Of a stretch of 64,000 nt of DNA, positions 17,825-27,000 are shown piece by piece (within the stretch, counting starts at the first letter, position 1; the number at the start of each line of letters is the position of its first letter). The stretch spans positions 22,460-86,459 of the forward strand of contig CAYXTP010000016.1 of NCBI GenBank assembly GCA_964467985.1, in the 5' to 3' direction. Both the position numbers and the translations under genes were made by a program. The notes below the pieces were generated by a model. The model was not told where the DNA came from. It was given only the letters and a program-made list of their open reading frames with translations, and did no database searches. Source of the DNA: GCA-2720975 sp964467985. Lineage in GTDB: Bacteria; Planctomycetota; UBA1135; GCA-002686595.

Positions 17825-19489
17825 ATGATCACCCATCTCGTCGCCGCCTCTCTGACCCTGATCGGCCCCACGCCTGCGCCCCAGGATCCCCCCGCGCCTG
17901 TCTCAGTTGAAGACACCGCCAGTATGGATCCTGAGATCGCTGCCCTGATCGCGGATTATCACGCCCGCGCCCAGGCCACCCCGGGTGAGGGGACTGCCCA
18001 CGCTGAACTGGGCTTGGTGTACGAGGCCAACACCCTCTACCGCGCCGCCGCACTTTCGTACACCAATGCGATTGAGCTGCTGGGCAACCCGCCCGAGTGG
18101 ATCTATCGCCGGGCTGTGGTGCTCGAGGCCAGTGGGGATCCTGTGGCCGCCCTGGCTGACATGCGCACAGCCGCAGCTGCCTTGCAAAACACGCCCGTCA
18201 TTCAAGCTCGTCTCGGTACGATGCTCTTGGCCAACGGAGATATACCGGGAGCAGAGAAGGCGTTCACGCAGGCCATTGCCGCCGAGGCCAAACAGCCCCA
18301 GCCCGTGGCCTGGCCGCAAAGCCGAGTGGGTCTCTGCCAAGTACGCATCGCCCAGGAGAGGTGGATCGAAGCCAGTGAAATATTGGAGCGCATCGTGGCC
18401 GAGGCCCCGGGCTATCGCCACGCACACTACCTGCTGGGTTTGTGCTACATGGAGCTGGGCCGCGAGGATGACGCCGAAGCGCACCTCCAAGCCGGAGTGA
18501 ATGCCTGGCCGGAGTATCCGCCGGACCCGCACCAGCCCCGCTTGGATGGATTCTCAGTGGGCTTCCATCGACGAATGATGGGGATCGAGAACCTGCTGAT
18601 GGGCGGCCAAGTCGATCCGGCGATCACGTCATTAGAAGCGATGTTGTTGGCGAATCCCAACAACCACGCCGTGCTGCAGCTCTTGGGCCGCGCGCACTTG
18701 ATGCGTGGCGACTTGGACACGGGCATCGAGGTCTTGCGCAAGGCAGAAGCCGCGCACCCCCAATCGGTGGACATCAAGATCGAGCTGGCCACAGCCCTGC
18801 TGAACAAGTCGGCGCGGGCTGGGGACGCGATGGCTCCCGAGGTTCGCCAGGCTGTCGTGATGGAAGTGATGGCTAAGGCACAGGAGGCCGTCACGATCGC
18901 ACCCAATTTGGGCCGCGCGCACTACTTCATGGGACTCGCACTTTCTCTGACGCTCGATCCGGCTAATCCTGACCAGCAAACGGCCAATTCGGCCCTGCAA
19001 TCGTTGAGCGCGGCCCTGCAGCTGGGATGCACAGAGCCTCAGCTGTTTGAACGCCTCGCTGGCTTGTACGCCCAGACAGGACGCCAAGCAGAGATGCTGC
19101 GCTTCGCTATGGCTAATGCTGAGCACAACATGGGCAGCCCGGCCGCCTTCATGTTCTTGGCCCGCGCGCACTTCACGGTGGGCAATCATGAGCAGGGCGT
19201 TGCGTCCGGCAAGCGCGCGTTCGATCTGGCCCCGCGCGAGCCCGCCGTCGGGATGTTCTACGCCCAGGCACTGGTCTCGACGCAGCAGATGGATGAGGCC
19301 GTACGCATCGCTGACTGGATGACAAAGGTCATGCCCGGCAACGCCGAGGTTCTGGCCTTTTGCGAGAACGTGCGCTCGGTGGCCCGCACAGGCGCCTTGC
19401 CCGGACAGACGCCGCCGCAACAGGGCGGTGGTGAGGGTGATGGGTCCGCTGATGGTTCAGCTCCCACAGCTCCTGGTTCCCCCCGATGA
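17825..19489 (+). CDS. Secreted or periplasmic TPR-repeat protein
   Basis: A 554-residue protein starting at ATG 17825, with a short hydrophobic N-terminus (MITHLVAASLTLIG) that may be a signal peptide. It consists of many degenerate tetratricopeptide repeats, for example LGLVYEANTLYRAAALSYTN, LLGLCYMELGREDDAEAHLQ and LLGRAHLMRGDLDTGIEVLR. The last 30 residues are a low-complexity Gly/Pro/Ser tail. No catalytic motif is seen. Its stop codon overlaps the start of the ASPIC/UnbV gene, so the two are coupled. TPR proteins paired with ASPIC/UnbV proteins recur in Planctomycetota and related bacteria and probably assemble extracellular or periplasmic complexes. Confidence 0.85.
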   Translation: MITHLVAASLTLIGPTPAPQDPPAPVSVEDTASMDPEIAALIADYHARAQATPGEGTAHAELGLVYEANTLYRAAALSYTNAIELLGNPPEWIYRRAVVLEASGDPVAALADMRTAAAALQNTPVIQARLGTMLLANGDIPGAEKAFTQAIAAEAKQPQPVAWPQSRVGLCQVRIAQERWIEASEILERIVAEAPGYRHAHYLLGLCYMELGREDDAEAHLQAGVNAWPEYPPDPHQPRLDGFSVGFHRRMMGIENLLMGGQVDPAITSLEAMLLANPNNHAVLQLLGRAHLMRGDLDTGIEVLRKAEAAHPQSVDIKIELATALLNKSARAGDAMAPEVRQAVVMEVMAKAQEAVTIAPNLGRAHYFMGLALSLTLDPANPDQQTANSALQSLSAALQLGCTEPQLFERLAGLYAQTGRQAEMLRFAMANAEHNMGSPAAFMFLARAHFTVGNHEQGVASGKRAFDLAPREPAVGMFYAQALVSTQQMDEAVRIADWMTKVMPGNAEVLAFCENVRSVARTGALPGQTPPQQGGGEGDGSADGSAPTAPGSPR

Positions 19490-21234
19490 TCTCCTTCGCT
19501 TCTTTGCCCCCGCTCCACAACATGTCCATGTCTACTTCGCTGGGAGCCGCGCTCCTTCTGCTCACGTGCCCCGCCGCACTGGCCTCGCCCGTGCAAGGGA
19601 CCGATGCCCCGACTTCCTGGTTTCAGGAAGAGGCGCTGGCCTCGGGGTTAACCTGGAAGCACGTCAGCGGCGCGCCAGCAGATCGCCACTGGTTTCCAGA
19701 AATCATGGGGGGCGGTGTGGCGCTTTTCGACTACGACGGTGATGGGGACCTGGATGTCTACTTCGTCCAGTCGGGCTACCTGACGCCGGGCGAAGACCAA
19801 ACATCTCCTACCAACCGCTTGTTCAAGAACATGACCTTGGAGCAGGCTGCGGACGATCAACTGGGCGGACCCCAGTTCGTCGACATGACGTTCACTGCCG
19901 GTGTCGGGGACGACGGATACGGTATGGGCGTTGCGTGTGGTGACTACGACGGGGACGGCGATGTGGACTTGTACGTCACAAACGTGGGCGCCAACGTCTT
20001 CTATCAGAACCAAGGAGACGGCACGTTCAAGGACGTCACTGCGCGATTCAACCTGGGCGATGCCCGCTGGGGAACCAGTGCCGCGTTCGTTGACGGAAAT
20101 TCCGACGGCAAGCTGGACCTCTTTGTGGTCAACAACCTGAACTGGTCGCCAGCGATCGAGACACCCTGCAACAACTACCGCAACAAGCCGGATTACTGCA
20201 GCCCCAACAACTACAACGCCCAATCGACGGACCTGCTGTTCTTGCAAGGGCGGTTGGGATTTGCCGACTACTCGCGCAAGCAAGGGCTGCACCTCACTAC
20301 AGGCAACGGCCTGGGGGTCGCGTGCGCCGACTACGACATGGACGGCGACACGGATATATATGTGGCCAACGACGCGACGGCCAATGCGCTGTGGCGAAAC
20401 AGCGGCATGGACAGCTTCAAAGACGTCGCCCTAGCCGGGGGTTGTGCGGTCAACAGCACCGGCACTCCTGAGGCCGGCATGGGGGTGCAGTGGGTCGATG
20501 TGAATCAAGATGGCTGGTTTGACTTGTTCATGACTCACATCCGTCGTGAGACGAACACCTTCTATATGAACCGCGAGGGGCGCTTCCGGGATATGACCAA
20601 CATGACGGGGCTGGGCCCCGCCAGTCTGCGATTGACCGGTTTTGGAATGGGCTTTCACGATTTTGATCTGGACGGACGATTGGATCTCTATGTGGCCAAT
20701 GGAGCGGTGCAAGCCTGGGGCAGGCAGGAGTCCTTTAGCTCCGACCCCTACGCAGAGCCGAACCTGCTCTACCGGGGCCTCGGCGGAACGCGTTTCGAGA
20801 GCCTGGGCGAGGGCACGTCGTCCCCCGTGATCGGTTCCAGCCGCGGCGCTGCCTTTGGCGATATCGATAATGACGGGGACGTGGACATCGTCGTGGTAGA
20901 CCGCGATGCGCAGGTGAAACTGTTGCGCAACGTCGCCCCGCGTGCAGGGACCTGGGTAGGCGTCGAGCTCAAGGGGTCACGCTTCAAGACCGCCGTGGGT
21001 GCCGTGGTGCGTTTGGAGACGAGCTCCTTGCTCAACGGTGAGGTGGTGAGTGCTTCCCAATATCGTTTGGCGGACCCGGCCTACAGCTACCTGTCGTCCA
21101 ACGACCCGCGAGTTCACTTCGGGTTGGCTCCGGGACATGAGGTTGTCGGTCTCTTCGTGCGCTGGCCGGGCAGCAAGGAAGAGACTAAGCTTGAGATTCC
21201 CAAGACGGGTAGCTACCACTCAGTGCAGCGATAG
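19486..21234 (+). CDS. FG-GAP/VCBS repeat protein with ASPIC/UnbV C-terminus (CRTAC1-like)
   Basis: A 582-residue secreted protein. The start at 19486 overlaps the preceding TGA (ATGA); internal ATGs at 19522 or 19528 would also leave a signal peptide (LGAALLLLTCPAALA). It has a chain of beta-propeller repeats with calcium-type loops, including FDYDGDGDLDVYF, GDYDGDGDVDLYV, ADYDMDGDTDIYV and GDIDNDGDVDIVV. The C-terminal ASPIC/UnbV module is about residues 485-580 (WVGVELKGSRFKTAVGAVVRL, then VHFGLAPG). The repeats predict a calcium-binding extracellular propeller for adhesion or ligand binding. It is in an operon with the TPR protein. Confidence 0.9.
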   Translation: MISFASLPPLHNMSMSTSLGAALLLLTCPAALASPVQGTDAPTSWFQEEALASGLTWKHVSGAPADRHWFPEIMGGGVALFDYDGDGDLDVYFVQSGYLTPGEDQTSPTNRLFKNMTLEQAADDQLGGPQFVDMTFTAGVGDDGYGMGVACGDYDGDGDVDLYVTNVGANVFYQNQGDGTFKDVTARFNLGDARWGTSAAFVDGNSDGKLDLFVVNNLNWSPAIETPCNNYRNKPDYCSPNNYNAQSTDLLFLQGRLGFADYSRKQGLHLTTGNGLGVACADYDMDGDTDIYVANDATANALWRNSGMDSFKDVALAGGCAVNSTGTPEAGMGVQWVDVNQDGWFDLFMTHIRRETNTFYMNREGRFRDMTNMTGLGPASLRLTGFGMGFHDFDLDGRLDLYVANGAVQAWGRQESFSSDPYAEPNLLYRGLGGTRFESLGEGTSSPVIGSSRGAAFGDIDNDGDVDIVVVDRDAQVKLLRNVAPRAGTWVGVELKGSRFKTAVGAVVRLETSSLLNGEVVSASQYRLADPAYSYLSSNDPRVHFGLAPGHEVVGLFVRWPGSKEETKLEIPKTGSYHSVQR

Positions 21235-21321
21235 TGTCTTGGGCTAGACGCCCGAGCCGACCTCTCGGCAGATTCCCTCTCGGATCCTCATCGGCAGCCC
21301 TATCGGCCCCGTTACCCACCC

Positions 21322-23427
21322 ATGGCTGCAGCGCGCTTGCCCAAGGAACTGAAGCTTCGCGATGTCTACACCATCGCCACGGGGGCCACTCTTAGCGCGG
21401 GGCTTTTCTTGCTGCCAGGATTGGCCGCGGAGCAGGCAGGTCCGGCCATTGTGCTGTGCTACATGCTGGCGGCCGTGCCCCTGGTTCCCGCCATGCTGGC
21501 AATCGTCGAGCTGGCCACCGCCATGCCGCGTGCGGGCGGTGCCTACTACTTCCTGGACCGCAGCCTAGGCCCCCTGGCCGGCACGATCGGGGGGCTCGGT
21601 ACGTGGCTGGCGCTGGTGTTGAAGACTTCCTTCGCCCTCGTTGGCATTGGCGCGTACAGCGCTCTGGTTTTCGGCGAGTCCGACCCCATGACGATGCGCC
21701 TCATCGCCGCTGGCTTTGCGGTGCTCTTCGGAGTCCTGAACGCAGCGGGCTCCAAGAAGACGGGCAAGTTCCAGGTCATCTTGGTCATGGGCCTGTTGAT
21801 TGTGCTGAGCCTGTTCATGGGTCGTGGCGTTCCGGCGATTGACCTGGACGCCTTCACAAATTTCTTCGGCGCGGGAACCGAGGGAATTCTGGCCACGACC
21901 GGACTGGTGTACATCTCGTATGTAGGTGTCACGAACGTGGCCAGTGTCTCAGAGGAGGTGCACGACCCAGAACGCAACCTGCCCAAGGGTGTGTTCTTAT
22001 CCCTGGGTACATCGCTGCTGGTCTATGGGCTGTGCACGCTGGTCATGGTCGGTGTTCTGCCAGCGCAAAAGCTTGCCGGTGACCTGACCCCCATGGCTTC
22101 CGCCGCCGAGGCGATCTTCGGCAAGGTGGGCCTGTACGTCATCACCTTGGGAGCGTTCCTGGCGTTCTTCTCCGTGTCGAACGCGGGCATCCTCAGCTCA
22201 TCGCGCTATCCGCTTGCCATGGGACGCGACAAGCTCGTGCCCGAGGGACTCTCCAAGCTCTCGAAGCAAGGCACGCCCCTGCGATCGATCGTCCTGACCG
22301 TGACGGTCATCGTGGTCATCTTGCTATTCCTCGAACCGGTCAAAATCGCCAAGCTGGCGAGTGCGTTCCAGCTGATGATGTTCGCGCTCTTGTGTCTGGC
22401 CGTCATCGTCATGCGCGAGAGCGGCTTGGCCTCATACGACCCCGGCTACCGCGCTCCGCTCTACCCGGGTCTGCACATCTTCGGCATCGTTGCGCCCTTC
22501 GTTCTGATCGCCCAAATGGGTTTGATGCCCACAGTCTTCAGCGCCGGGCTCATTCTGACCGGGGCCCTCTGGTACTCGCAGTACGGATCGAAGCGCGTGG
22601 ACCGCAAGGGTGCAATCCTGCACATGTTCGCACGGCTGGGCGAGAATCGGCACGAAGAATTGGACGTGGAGTTGCGCAGCATTCTCAAGGAAAAGGGACT
22701 ACGCGACCAGGACCCCTTCGAAGAGGCCGTGTTGGACGCCCACGTCATTGATATCGACGAAATTGGGGGGTTCGATGACCTGATTGAACGCGCCTCGAAG
22801 GATCTGGCTCCTCGCTTGGGGGTGGATGTGGAACGCCTGATCCAGGGGTTTACCGAGGGCACCGCCATGGGTGCCACGCCGGTGGCCAAGGGTGTGGCCT
22901 TGCCACACATGCACTTGGAGGGCCTGGAACACGCCACCATGGTCCTGGTGCGCACGCGTAGGGAAATACGCATTGTCACGGGTGACGTGTTCGGAAAGCC
23001 TCACACGGCGGACAAGGTGCACGCGGTGTTCTTCTTGGTCAGCCCCGAAGGGGATCCCGGCCAACACCTGCGTATGCTCGCGCAGCTCGCCAGCCGTATC
23101 GATCAGGACGACTTCATCGAGAACTGGCTCGCAGCGACCAATGAGGTTCACCTGCGTGAGGTGTTCCTGCGCAATGATCGGTACCTATCGATCCGCCTTG
23201 CTGCCAACGAGCGTTCTTCAGCGCTTGCCGAGCGCACCTTGCAGGAGGTTGGATTGCCCGCGGAATGCCTCGTCGCAGCTCTGCGGCGAGACGGTCAGAC
23301 TCTCGTCCCCCACGGGACGACGCGCTTCCAAATTGGCGATCGACTCTTAGTCATCGGTGAGCCTGAGGCCATCAGCGAATTGTACGAGCGCTACGGCAAT
23401 CCCCCCCAAGCATCGGGCACTGCATGA
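21322..23427 (+). CDS. APC-family amino-acid permease fused to PTS EIIA-type and RCK_C (TrkA-C) domains
   Basis: A 701-residue membrane protein. Residues of about 8-430 are an APC superfamily transporter with about twelve helices (GATLSAGLFLLPG, EVHDPERNLPKG). Residues of about 460-615 resemble a mannitol/fructose PTS EIIA domain, with GVALPHMH placing the phosphorylatable histidine at H529. Residues of about 627-693 look like an RCK_C/TrkA-C ligand-binding domain (GTTRFQIGDRLLVIG). The two cytoplasmic domains would allow transport to be controlled by phosphorylation and by a small ligand. The ATGA overlap with the deiodinase-like gene at 23424 points to a halogenated or ordinary tyrosine-like amino acid as a candidate substrate (inference). 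Confidence 0.88.
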   Translation: MAAARLPKELKLRDVYTIATGATLSAGLFLLPGLAAEQAGPAIVLCYMLAAVPLVPAMLAIVELATAMPRAGGAYYFLDRSLGPLAGTIGGLGTWLALVLKTSFALVGIGAYSALVFGESDPMTMRLIAAGFAVLFGVLNAAGSKKTGKFQVILVMGLLIVLSLFMGRGVPAIDLDAFTNFFGAGTEGILATTGLVYISYVGVTNVASVSEEVHDPERNLPKGVFLSLGTSLLVYGLCTLVMVGVLPAQKLAGDLTPMASAAEAIFGKVGLYVITLGAFLAFFSVSNAGILSSSRYPLAMGRDKLVPEGLSKLSKQGTPLRSIVLTVTVIVVILLFLEPVKIAKLASAFQLMMFALLCLAVIVMRESGLASYDPGYRAPLYPGLHIFGIVAPFVLIAQMGLMPTVFSAGLILTGALWYSQYGSKRVDRKGAILHMFARLGENRHEELDVELRSILKEKGLRDQDPFEEAVLDAHVIDIDEIGGFDDLIERASKDLAPRLGVDVERLIQGFTEGTAMGATPVAKGVALPHMHLEGLEHATMVLVRTRREIRIVTGDVFGKPHTADKVHAVFFLVSPEGDPGQHLRMLAQLASRIDQDDFIENWLAATNEVHLREVFLRNDRYLSIRLAANERSSALAERTLQEVGLPAECLVAALRRDGQTLVPHGTTRFQIGDRLLVIGEPEAISELYERYGNPPQASGTA

Positions 23428-24113
23428 GCGCCCCCCCCTCCGACGAGCAGGTCACGCCGCGCTTTGTTCGGCTGGCGTTCAAGCGGGTTCCTGAAGACCA
23501 GATGCTGTCCCGCTCGCGGGCGTTCCAGCAGTCCATCGCGCGCCGCCGCAGCGTGCGTCATTTCTCAACGGATCCGATTCCTGCTGGTGTACTCGACGAT
23601 TGCATTTTGGCCGCGGCTTCAGCTCCCTCTGGTGCCCACAAGCAGCCCTGGACCTTCGCGATTGTCACCGATCCAGAGCTGAAGCGCCGCATCAGAGCGG
23701 CGGCCGAATCCGAAGAGCAGCTCAACTACGGCGGCCGCATGAACCCTACCTGGCTGCGTGACCTCGAGCCCTTTGGGACGGATGCCAACAAGCCCTTCCT
23801 CGAGGACGCGCCCGCCCTGATTGTGGTCTTTCGCCAAATCTGGGGTGGGGAGAGTGATGAGCGCAGCCAGCACTATTACACGCAGGAATCTGTGGGAATC
23901 GCCTCGGGATTCCTGCTGGCCGCCCTGCACGAGGCGGGCTTGGGAACACTCACCCACACACCTAGCCCACTTGGATTCCTCGCCGACCTACTCGACAGGC
24001 CCGTCAACGAGAAGGCCTTCCTCTTGATCCCTGTGGGATACCCGAGTTCCGACTGTCTCGTACCCGACTTGGAGCGGCGGTCGCTAGAAGAGGTGCGCTT
24101 GGTCTTCGAATGA
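23424..24113 (+). CDS. Iodotyrosine deiodinase (IYD) homologue, nitroreductase-fold flavoprotein
   Basis: A 229-residue FMN protein. The FMN phosphate region is RRRSVRHFSTDPIP, then SAPSGAHKQPWTF. The active-site lid matches vertebrate IYD in sequence and spacing: E98, Y102 (EEQLNYGGRM...W) and K123 (ANKPFLEDAP). The E-to-Y distance is 4 and the Y-to-K distance is 21, as in mouse E153/Y157/K178. These residues hold the zwitterion of halotyrosine, and general nitroreductases lack them. The C-terminal PVGYPSSDCLVPDL is also family-typical. Predicted reaction: FMN-dependent reductive dehalogenation of mono- or dihalotyrosine in the cytoplasm. It is coupled by ATGA at both ends to the permease fusion and to an unknown gene. 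Confidence 0.87.
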   Translation: MSAPPSDEQVTPRFVRLAFKRVPEDQMLSRSRAFQQSIARRRSVRHFSTDPIPAGVLDDCILAAASAPSGAHKQPWTFAIVTDPELKRRIRAAAESEEQLNYGGRMNPTWLRDLEPFGTDANKPFLEDAPALIVVFRQIWGGESDERSQHYYTQESVGIASGFLLAALHEAGLGTLTHTPSPLGFLADLLDRPVNEKAFLLIPVGYPSSDCLVPDLERRSLEEVRLVFE

Positions 24114-24865
24114 GCAAGGCAGAGCAGTTTGGGTGGGCTGTGGCCAAGATGGAAGCCGAGCTGAATTGGGATGTATTAGGTCAGACCTACTGCCACGAGG
24201 GTGGCGAGTCTTTCTTTGCGGAGGAACAACGGGAGGCCATCCGGGAAACGGGCCTGTTGTTGGCCGCCGACCTGCAGGACGCGGTGCGCCGCTTGCCGGG
24301 CGGCACACTTGGGCGGTCTCTTTGGGTTGGAGCAGCGCTAGCGGAGTTGATTCCCATCCTGGCTGAGCACCTTGTACTCGGCCGCCATGTGCATTGGCAC
24401 AACATCGAGTGTGGCGAAACGCGAGAACTCAATCGCGCCCTGCAGGCCGTGGAAGAACAAACAGGCCTGGATCTTCCCCGGGTGGAGACCCACCCCGCTC
24501 CCAGCGAAAACGGCTACGACCTGCTCTGGATGGTGAGTGTGCTGACCGATCCCGATGCATTCCCCGCACTGCACGACGAGCTCTACGGCCGGCGCGGAAC
24601 TGAGCTCTCGGCTGGCCCTGGTGATCTCGGGCACGAGCGCGAGCTGGCCCAATCGTGGACCCGCTCTCTACTGCAACAAGTGTCGAGCCCTGGTGTCCTG
24701 GTCACATCCGATGAAGAGGCCGGATTCTTTTTGGGAGCCGCGCAAGCTGCATCTAGACGCCTCGTGGTTCCCGAGCAGGGACGCTTGTCGGGCATCGTCG
24801 GTGACGTCGTGCGCTTTTGTCGGGTTCAGAACCTGGACTCCGACGTGCAGGCGGCCTCCACCTAG
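24110..24865 (+). CDS. Hypothetical protein coupled to the deiodinase homologue
   Basis: I do not recognise this 251-residue protein. It has no signal peptide and no transmembrane helix; it looks cytoplasmic and mainly helical in its first 90 residues. Features visible are a His/Cys-containing segment LGRHVHWHNIECGETREL and a mixed alpha/beta C-terminal part with a VLVTSDEEAGFFLGAAQAASR stretch. The ATG overlaps the stop of the deiodinase homologue (ATGA), so it is the third gene of that operon. It is followed, 35 nt after its stop, by a convergent gene. A role linked to amino-acid or dehalogenation metabolism is suggested only by position. Confidence 0.75.
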   Translation: MSKAEQFGWAVAKMEAELNWDVLGQTYCHEGGESFFAEEQREAIRETGLLLAADLQDAVRRLPGGTLGRSLWVGAALAELIPILAEHLVLGRHVHWHNIECGETRELNRALQAVEEQTGLDLPRVETHPAPSENGYDLLWMVSVLTDPDAFPALHDELYGRRGTELSAGPGDLGHERELAQSWTRSLLQQVSSPGVLVTSDEEAGFFLGAAQAASRRLVVPEQGRLSGIVGDVVRFCRVQNLDSDVQAAST

Positions 24866-24900
24866 ACTGCGGGGTCGACCGCCAAAGAAGCCGTCGGCTC

Positions 24901-25752
24901 TCAGTCCCGAAGGTGGGCGGGAGCCTGAGCTTGCAGCCCCCTGCCGATACCGATGGCGGCCAGCAGGGCTAAATCCGCGAAGAGCATGGGCGCCAGGATG
25001 GGCGCGCCATGCACAAAACTCTCGAGCCGGTTGGAGGAGAAGCCCGCCGCACTGGACTCGAAGTGCAGATAAAAACCGAGCACTCCGATGAGCGCCTGAA
25101 AGGTGATGACACCTAGGCAAACTTGGTGGAAGAGTCGGTCGCGTTCACCGAGCGCCATGAACAGAAAGCCAACGGCCAGAGCGCTCGTCGCTACGGGAAC
25201 CCACTCGCTGAAGTGGAAGAAGCCGTTCTGGGCGTGGTCAGCCAAGGTCAGCAGGAAGTTTCCCACGAAGCCCCCGAGCGCGAAGAATGTCACCCACTGG
25301 CTCCACTCGCGCGAACTGTGATCGACTGTGCGATTGAGGATGAGCAGGAAACCCAGGCCTGCGTAGCTGAGGGGAGCCACACAGGGCGCCGTGTACACGA
25401 GGCTCTTCAGGGTCCACAGTTCAAAGAACTGACTGTCCAAGTGGTACGCCAACCCGCCCACGCCCACGGCAATGGCTCCGTAACCAATGCAAAGCCCTAT
25501 GAAGTGTCCCAACACTCCATTGCGTCCGCGCCACTGCAGAATCACACAGGGCAACAGGGCCAATGAGGCCGCAAGTGAAAACCAGAATGGAATCCATTCT
25601 GCTGGATGCCGAAACCGATTGACGGAGTGAGCCAAGTAGATATCGAGAATCAGGAAGGTGAAGTTGGAGAGCACGAAGAGCTCCAACACGAGAGCTTGGT
25701 GACGCACACAGGATGCGAGCGCGCGCAAGATCGTCTTTTTCAGCCCGGCCAA
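24901..25752 (-). CDS. Polytopic membrane protein next to the octaheme cytochrome
   Basis: A 283-residue integral membrane protein with about seven or eight hydrophobic segments (for example LFVLSNFTFLILDIYLA, WIPFWFSLAASLALLPC, FLFMALG). I cannot assign it to a family. Several histidines lie in or near helices (GHFIGLCIGYG, LADHAQNGFFHFSEW, FYLHFE), as would suit haem or quinone binding, but this is speculative. It starts 4 nt after the stop of the octaheme cytochrome c gene and is surely co-transcribed with it. A role as the membrane or quinone partner of that cytochrome is the simplest inference. Confidence 0.8.
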   Translation of the reverse strand: MAGLKKTILRALASCVRHQALVLELFVLSNFTFLILDIYLAHSVNRFRHPAEWIPFWFSLAASLALLPCVILQWRGRNGVLGHFIGLCIGYGAIAVGVGGLAYHLDSQFFELWTLKSLVYTAPCVAPLSYAGLGFLLILNRTVDHSSREWSQWVTFFALGGFVGNFLLTLADHAQNGFFHFSEWVPVATSALAVGFLFMALGERDRLFHQVCLGVITFQALIGVLGFYLHFESSAAGFSSNRLESFVHGAPILAPMLFADLALLAAIGIGRGLQAQAPAHLRD

Positions 25753-25756
25753 ACCT

Positions 25757-26992
25757 CTACTTGTCCCCTAGTTCCCTGCGCAGTTGGGCGGCCATCTCCT
25801 CGAGTTCCACGAACTTGGCCAGCAACTCGTAGCTGCCGTGCCACTGCACAAAGTCCGCGCCACCCATGTAGGCACCGTGCTTGGCTGTTCTCCCGAAGTA
25901 GTGCCAGTAGTCGAAGTAGAGGAATTCGATGGGCTCGTCAAAGGGCTCTGGGGTCAAGAGCCCCTCTGCGCGCAGGTCATCGATGACCTTCTTCGCCCGC
26001 TCGACCTGCTCGTTGGTGGACTCCAGCACCACCTCGGCCTCTCGATAGAAACGGTCGACATTGCTCTTGGCGTGACACTTCGTGCACAAGTCCTGCATTT
26101 CCGCCTGACCCGCCTCGAAGCCTGGTCGCTTCTTCGAAACCGGGGCGAAGAGCCAATAGGAGAGTCGCTCCGTGGTGTCGTGGGTCACCTTCATGCCCTC
26201 CAGCCCACTCATGTGACAGGTGGCACAGGTAGGGATCGGCATGTCGCGCACGAGCAGGGACTTGGGGTTGGCATCCAGTCGCATCGAGTCGCGCTGTGCG
26301 TGGAAGAGAATGCCGTGCTTGGATTCTTCGTAGATTTCGAGTTGTGAGTGGTCGGGCCCCATGTGGCACTGACCGCAGGTCTTCGCTTCACGGGCGAGGG
26401 CAATCGAGGTGTCGTGCCGAGAGTGACACTCGGTGCAGGTCCCAATGGATCCATCCTCATTCGGCCTGCCGATGTTGTGGCAGGTGAGGCATCCCTTGAC
26501 GCGCGTGCCTAGACCCTCGAGGTCAATGAGCGCGTTGGGCGATCGATCAACGGCACCCGGGTGATAGCGTTCGCCCAACGCAATCATTTCGGCGGTCATG
26601 TTTGCGGTGCCATTCACCGCCGCATAGGCGGGCAGAGCGTGCCGGCTGCGAACGAATTGGTCGTACTCAGTGGTGTGGCAACTGGCGCAGTTCTTCGCGG
26701 TCAGACCCGTTGCGATGGTGAAGCCGTTGTGAGAAAGAGCCTCTTGGCCATCTTGTGGGACGTGGCATTCAAGACAGGTGATGCCTGCCCTGTTGTGCGC
26801 ACTGCGCTCGAACTGGTGGACCACGGCGCCCGTTTCTGCCCGGTGGCACTCGGCACATTTGCCGGAAGCACTCACGAATTCAGCCGAGGCATAGCCTAGG
26901 TCTGAGGCCGGGCGGGCCTTATTGACCACGAGAGCCGACACAATCAGTGCGGCGCCGATGAAGATCGCGATGAAGATGTTGCGGAAGCTCAT
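25757..26992 (-). CDS. Octaheme c-type cytochrome, hydroxylamine oxidoreductase-like
   Basis: A 411-residue protein with an N-terminal membrane anchor or signal (residues of about 5-24) and eight CXXCH motifs: CAECH, CLECH, CASCH, CLTCH, CTECH, CGQCH, CATCH and CTKCH. The C-terminal region has the HAO-family pattern KHGAYMGGADFVQWHG. HAO-like octaheme enzymes oxidise hydroxylamine or hydrazine, or work in reverse on nitrite. Members without the inter-subunit tyrosine cross-link are thought to be reductive. Here a Phe sits in the MGGADF segment where I would look for the tyrosine, but I cannot align it with certainty. A TACACT element lies 8 nt before the ATG. It forms an operon with the membrane protein downstream. 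Confidence 0.88.
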   Translation of the reverse strand: MSFRNIFIAIFIGAALIVSALVVNKARPASDLGYASAEFVSASGKCAECHRAETGAVVHQFERSAHNRAGITCLECHVPQDGQEALSHNGFTIATGLTAKNCASCHTTEYDQFVRSRHALPAYAAVNGTANMTAEMIALGERYHPGAVDRSPNALIDLEGLGTRVKGCLTCHNIGRPNEDGSIGTCTECHSRHDTSIALAREAKTCGQCHMGPDHSQLEIYEESKHGILFHAQRDSMRLDANPKSLLVRDMPIPTCATCHMSGLEGMKVTHDTTERLSYWLFAPVSKKRPGFEAGQAEMQDLCTKCHAKSNVDRFYREAEVVLESTNEQVERAKKVIDDLRAEGLLTPEPFDEPIEFLYFDYWHYFGRTAKHGAYMGGADFVQWHGSYELLAKFVELEEMAAQLRRELGDK

Positions 26993-27000
26993 GGGGCCTG

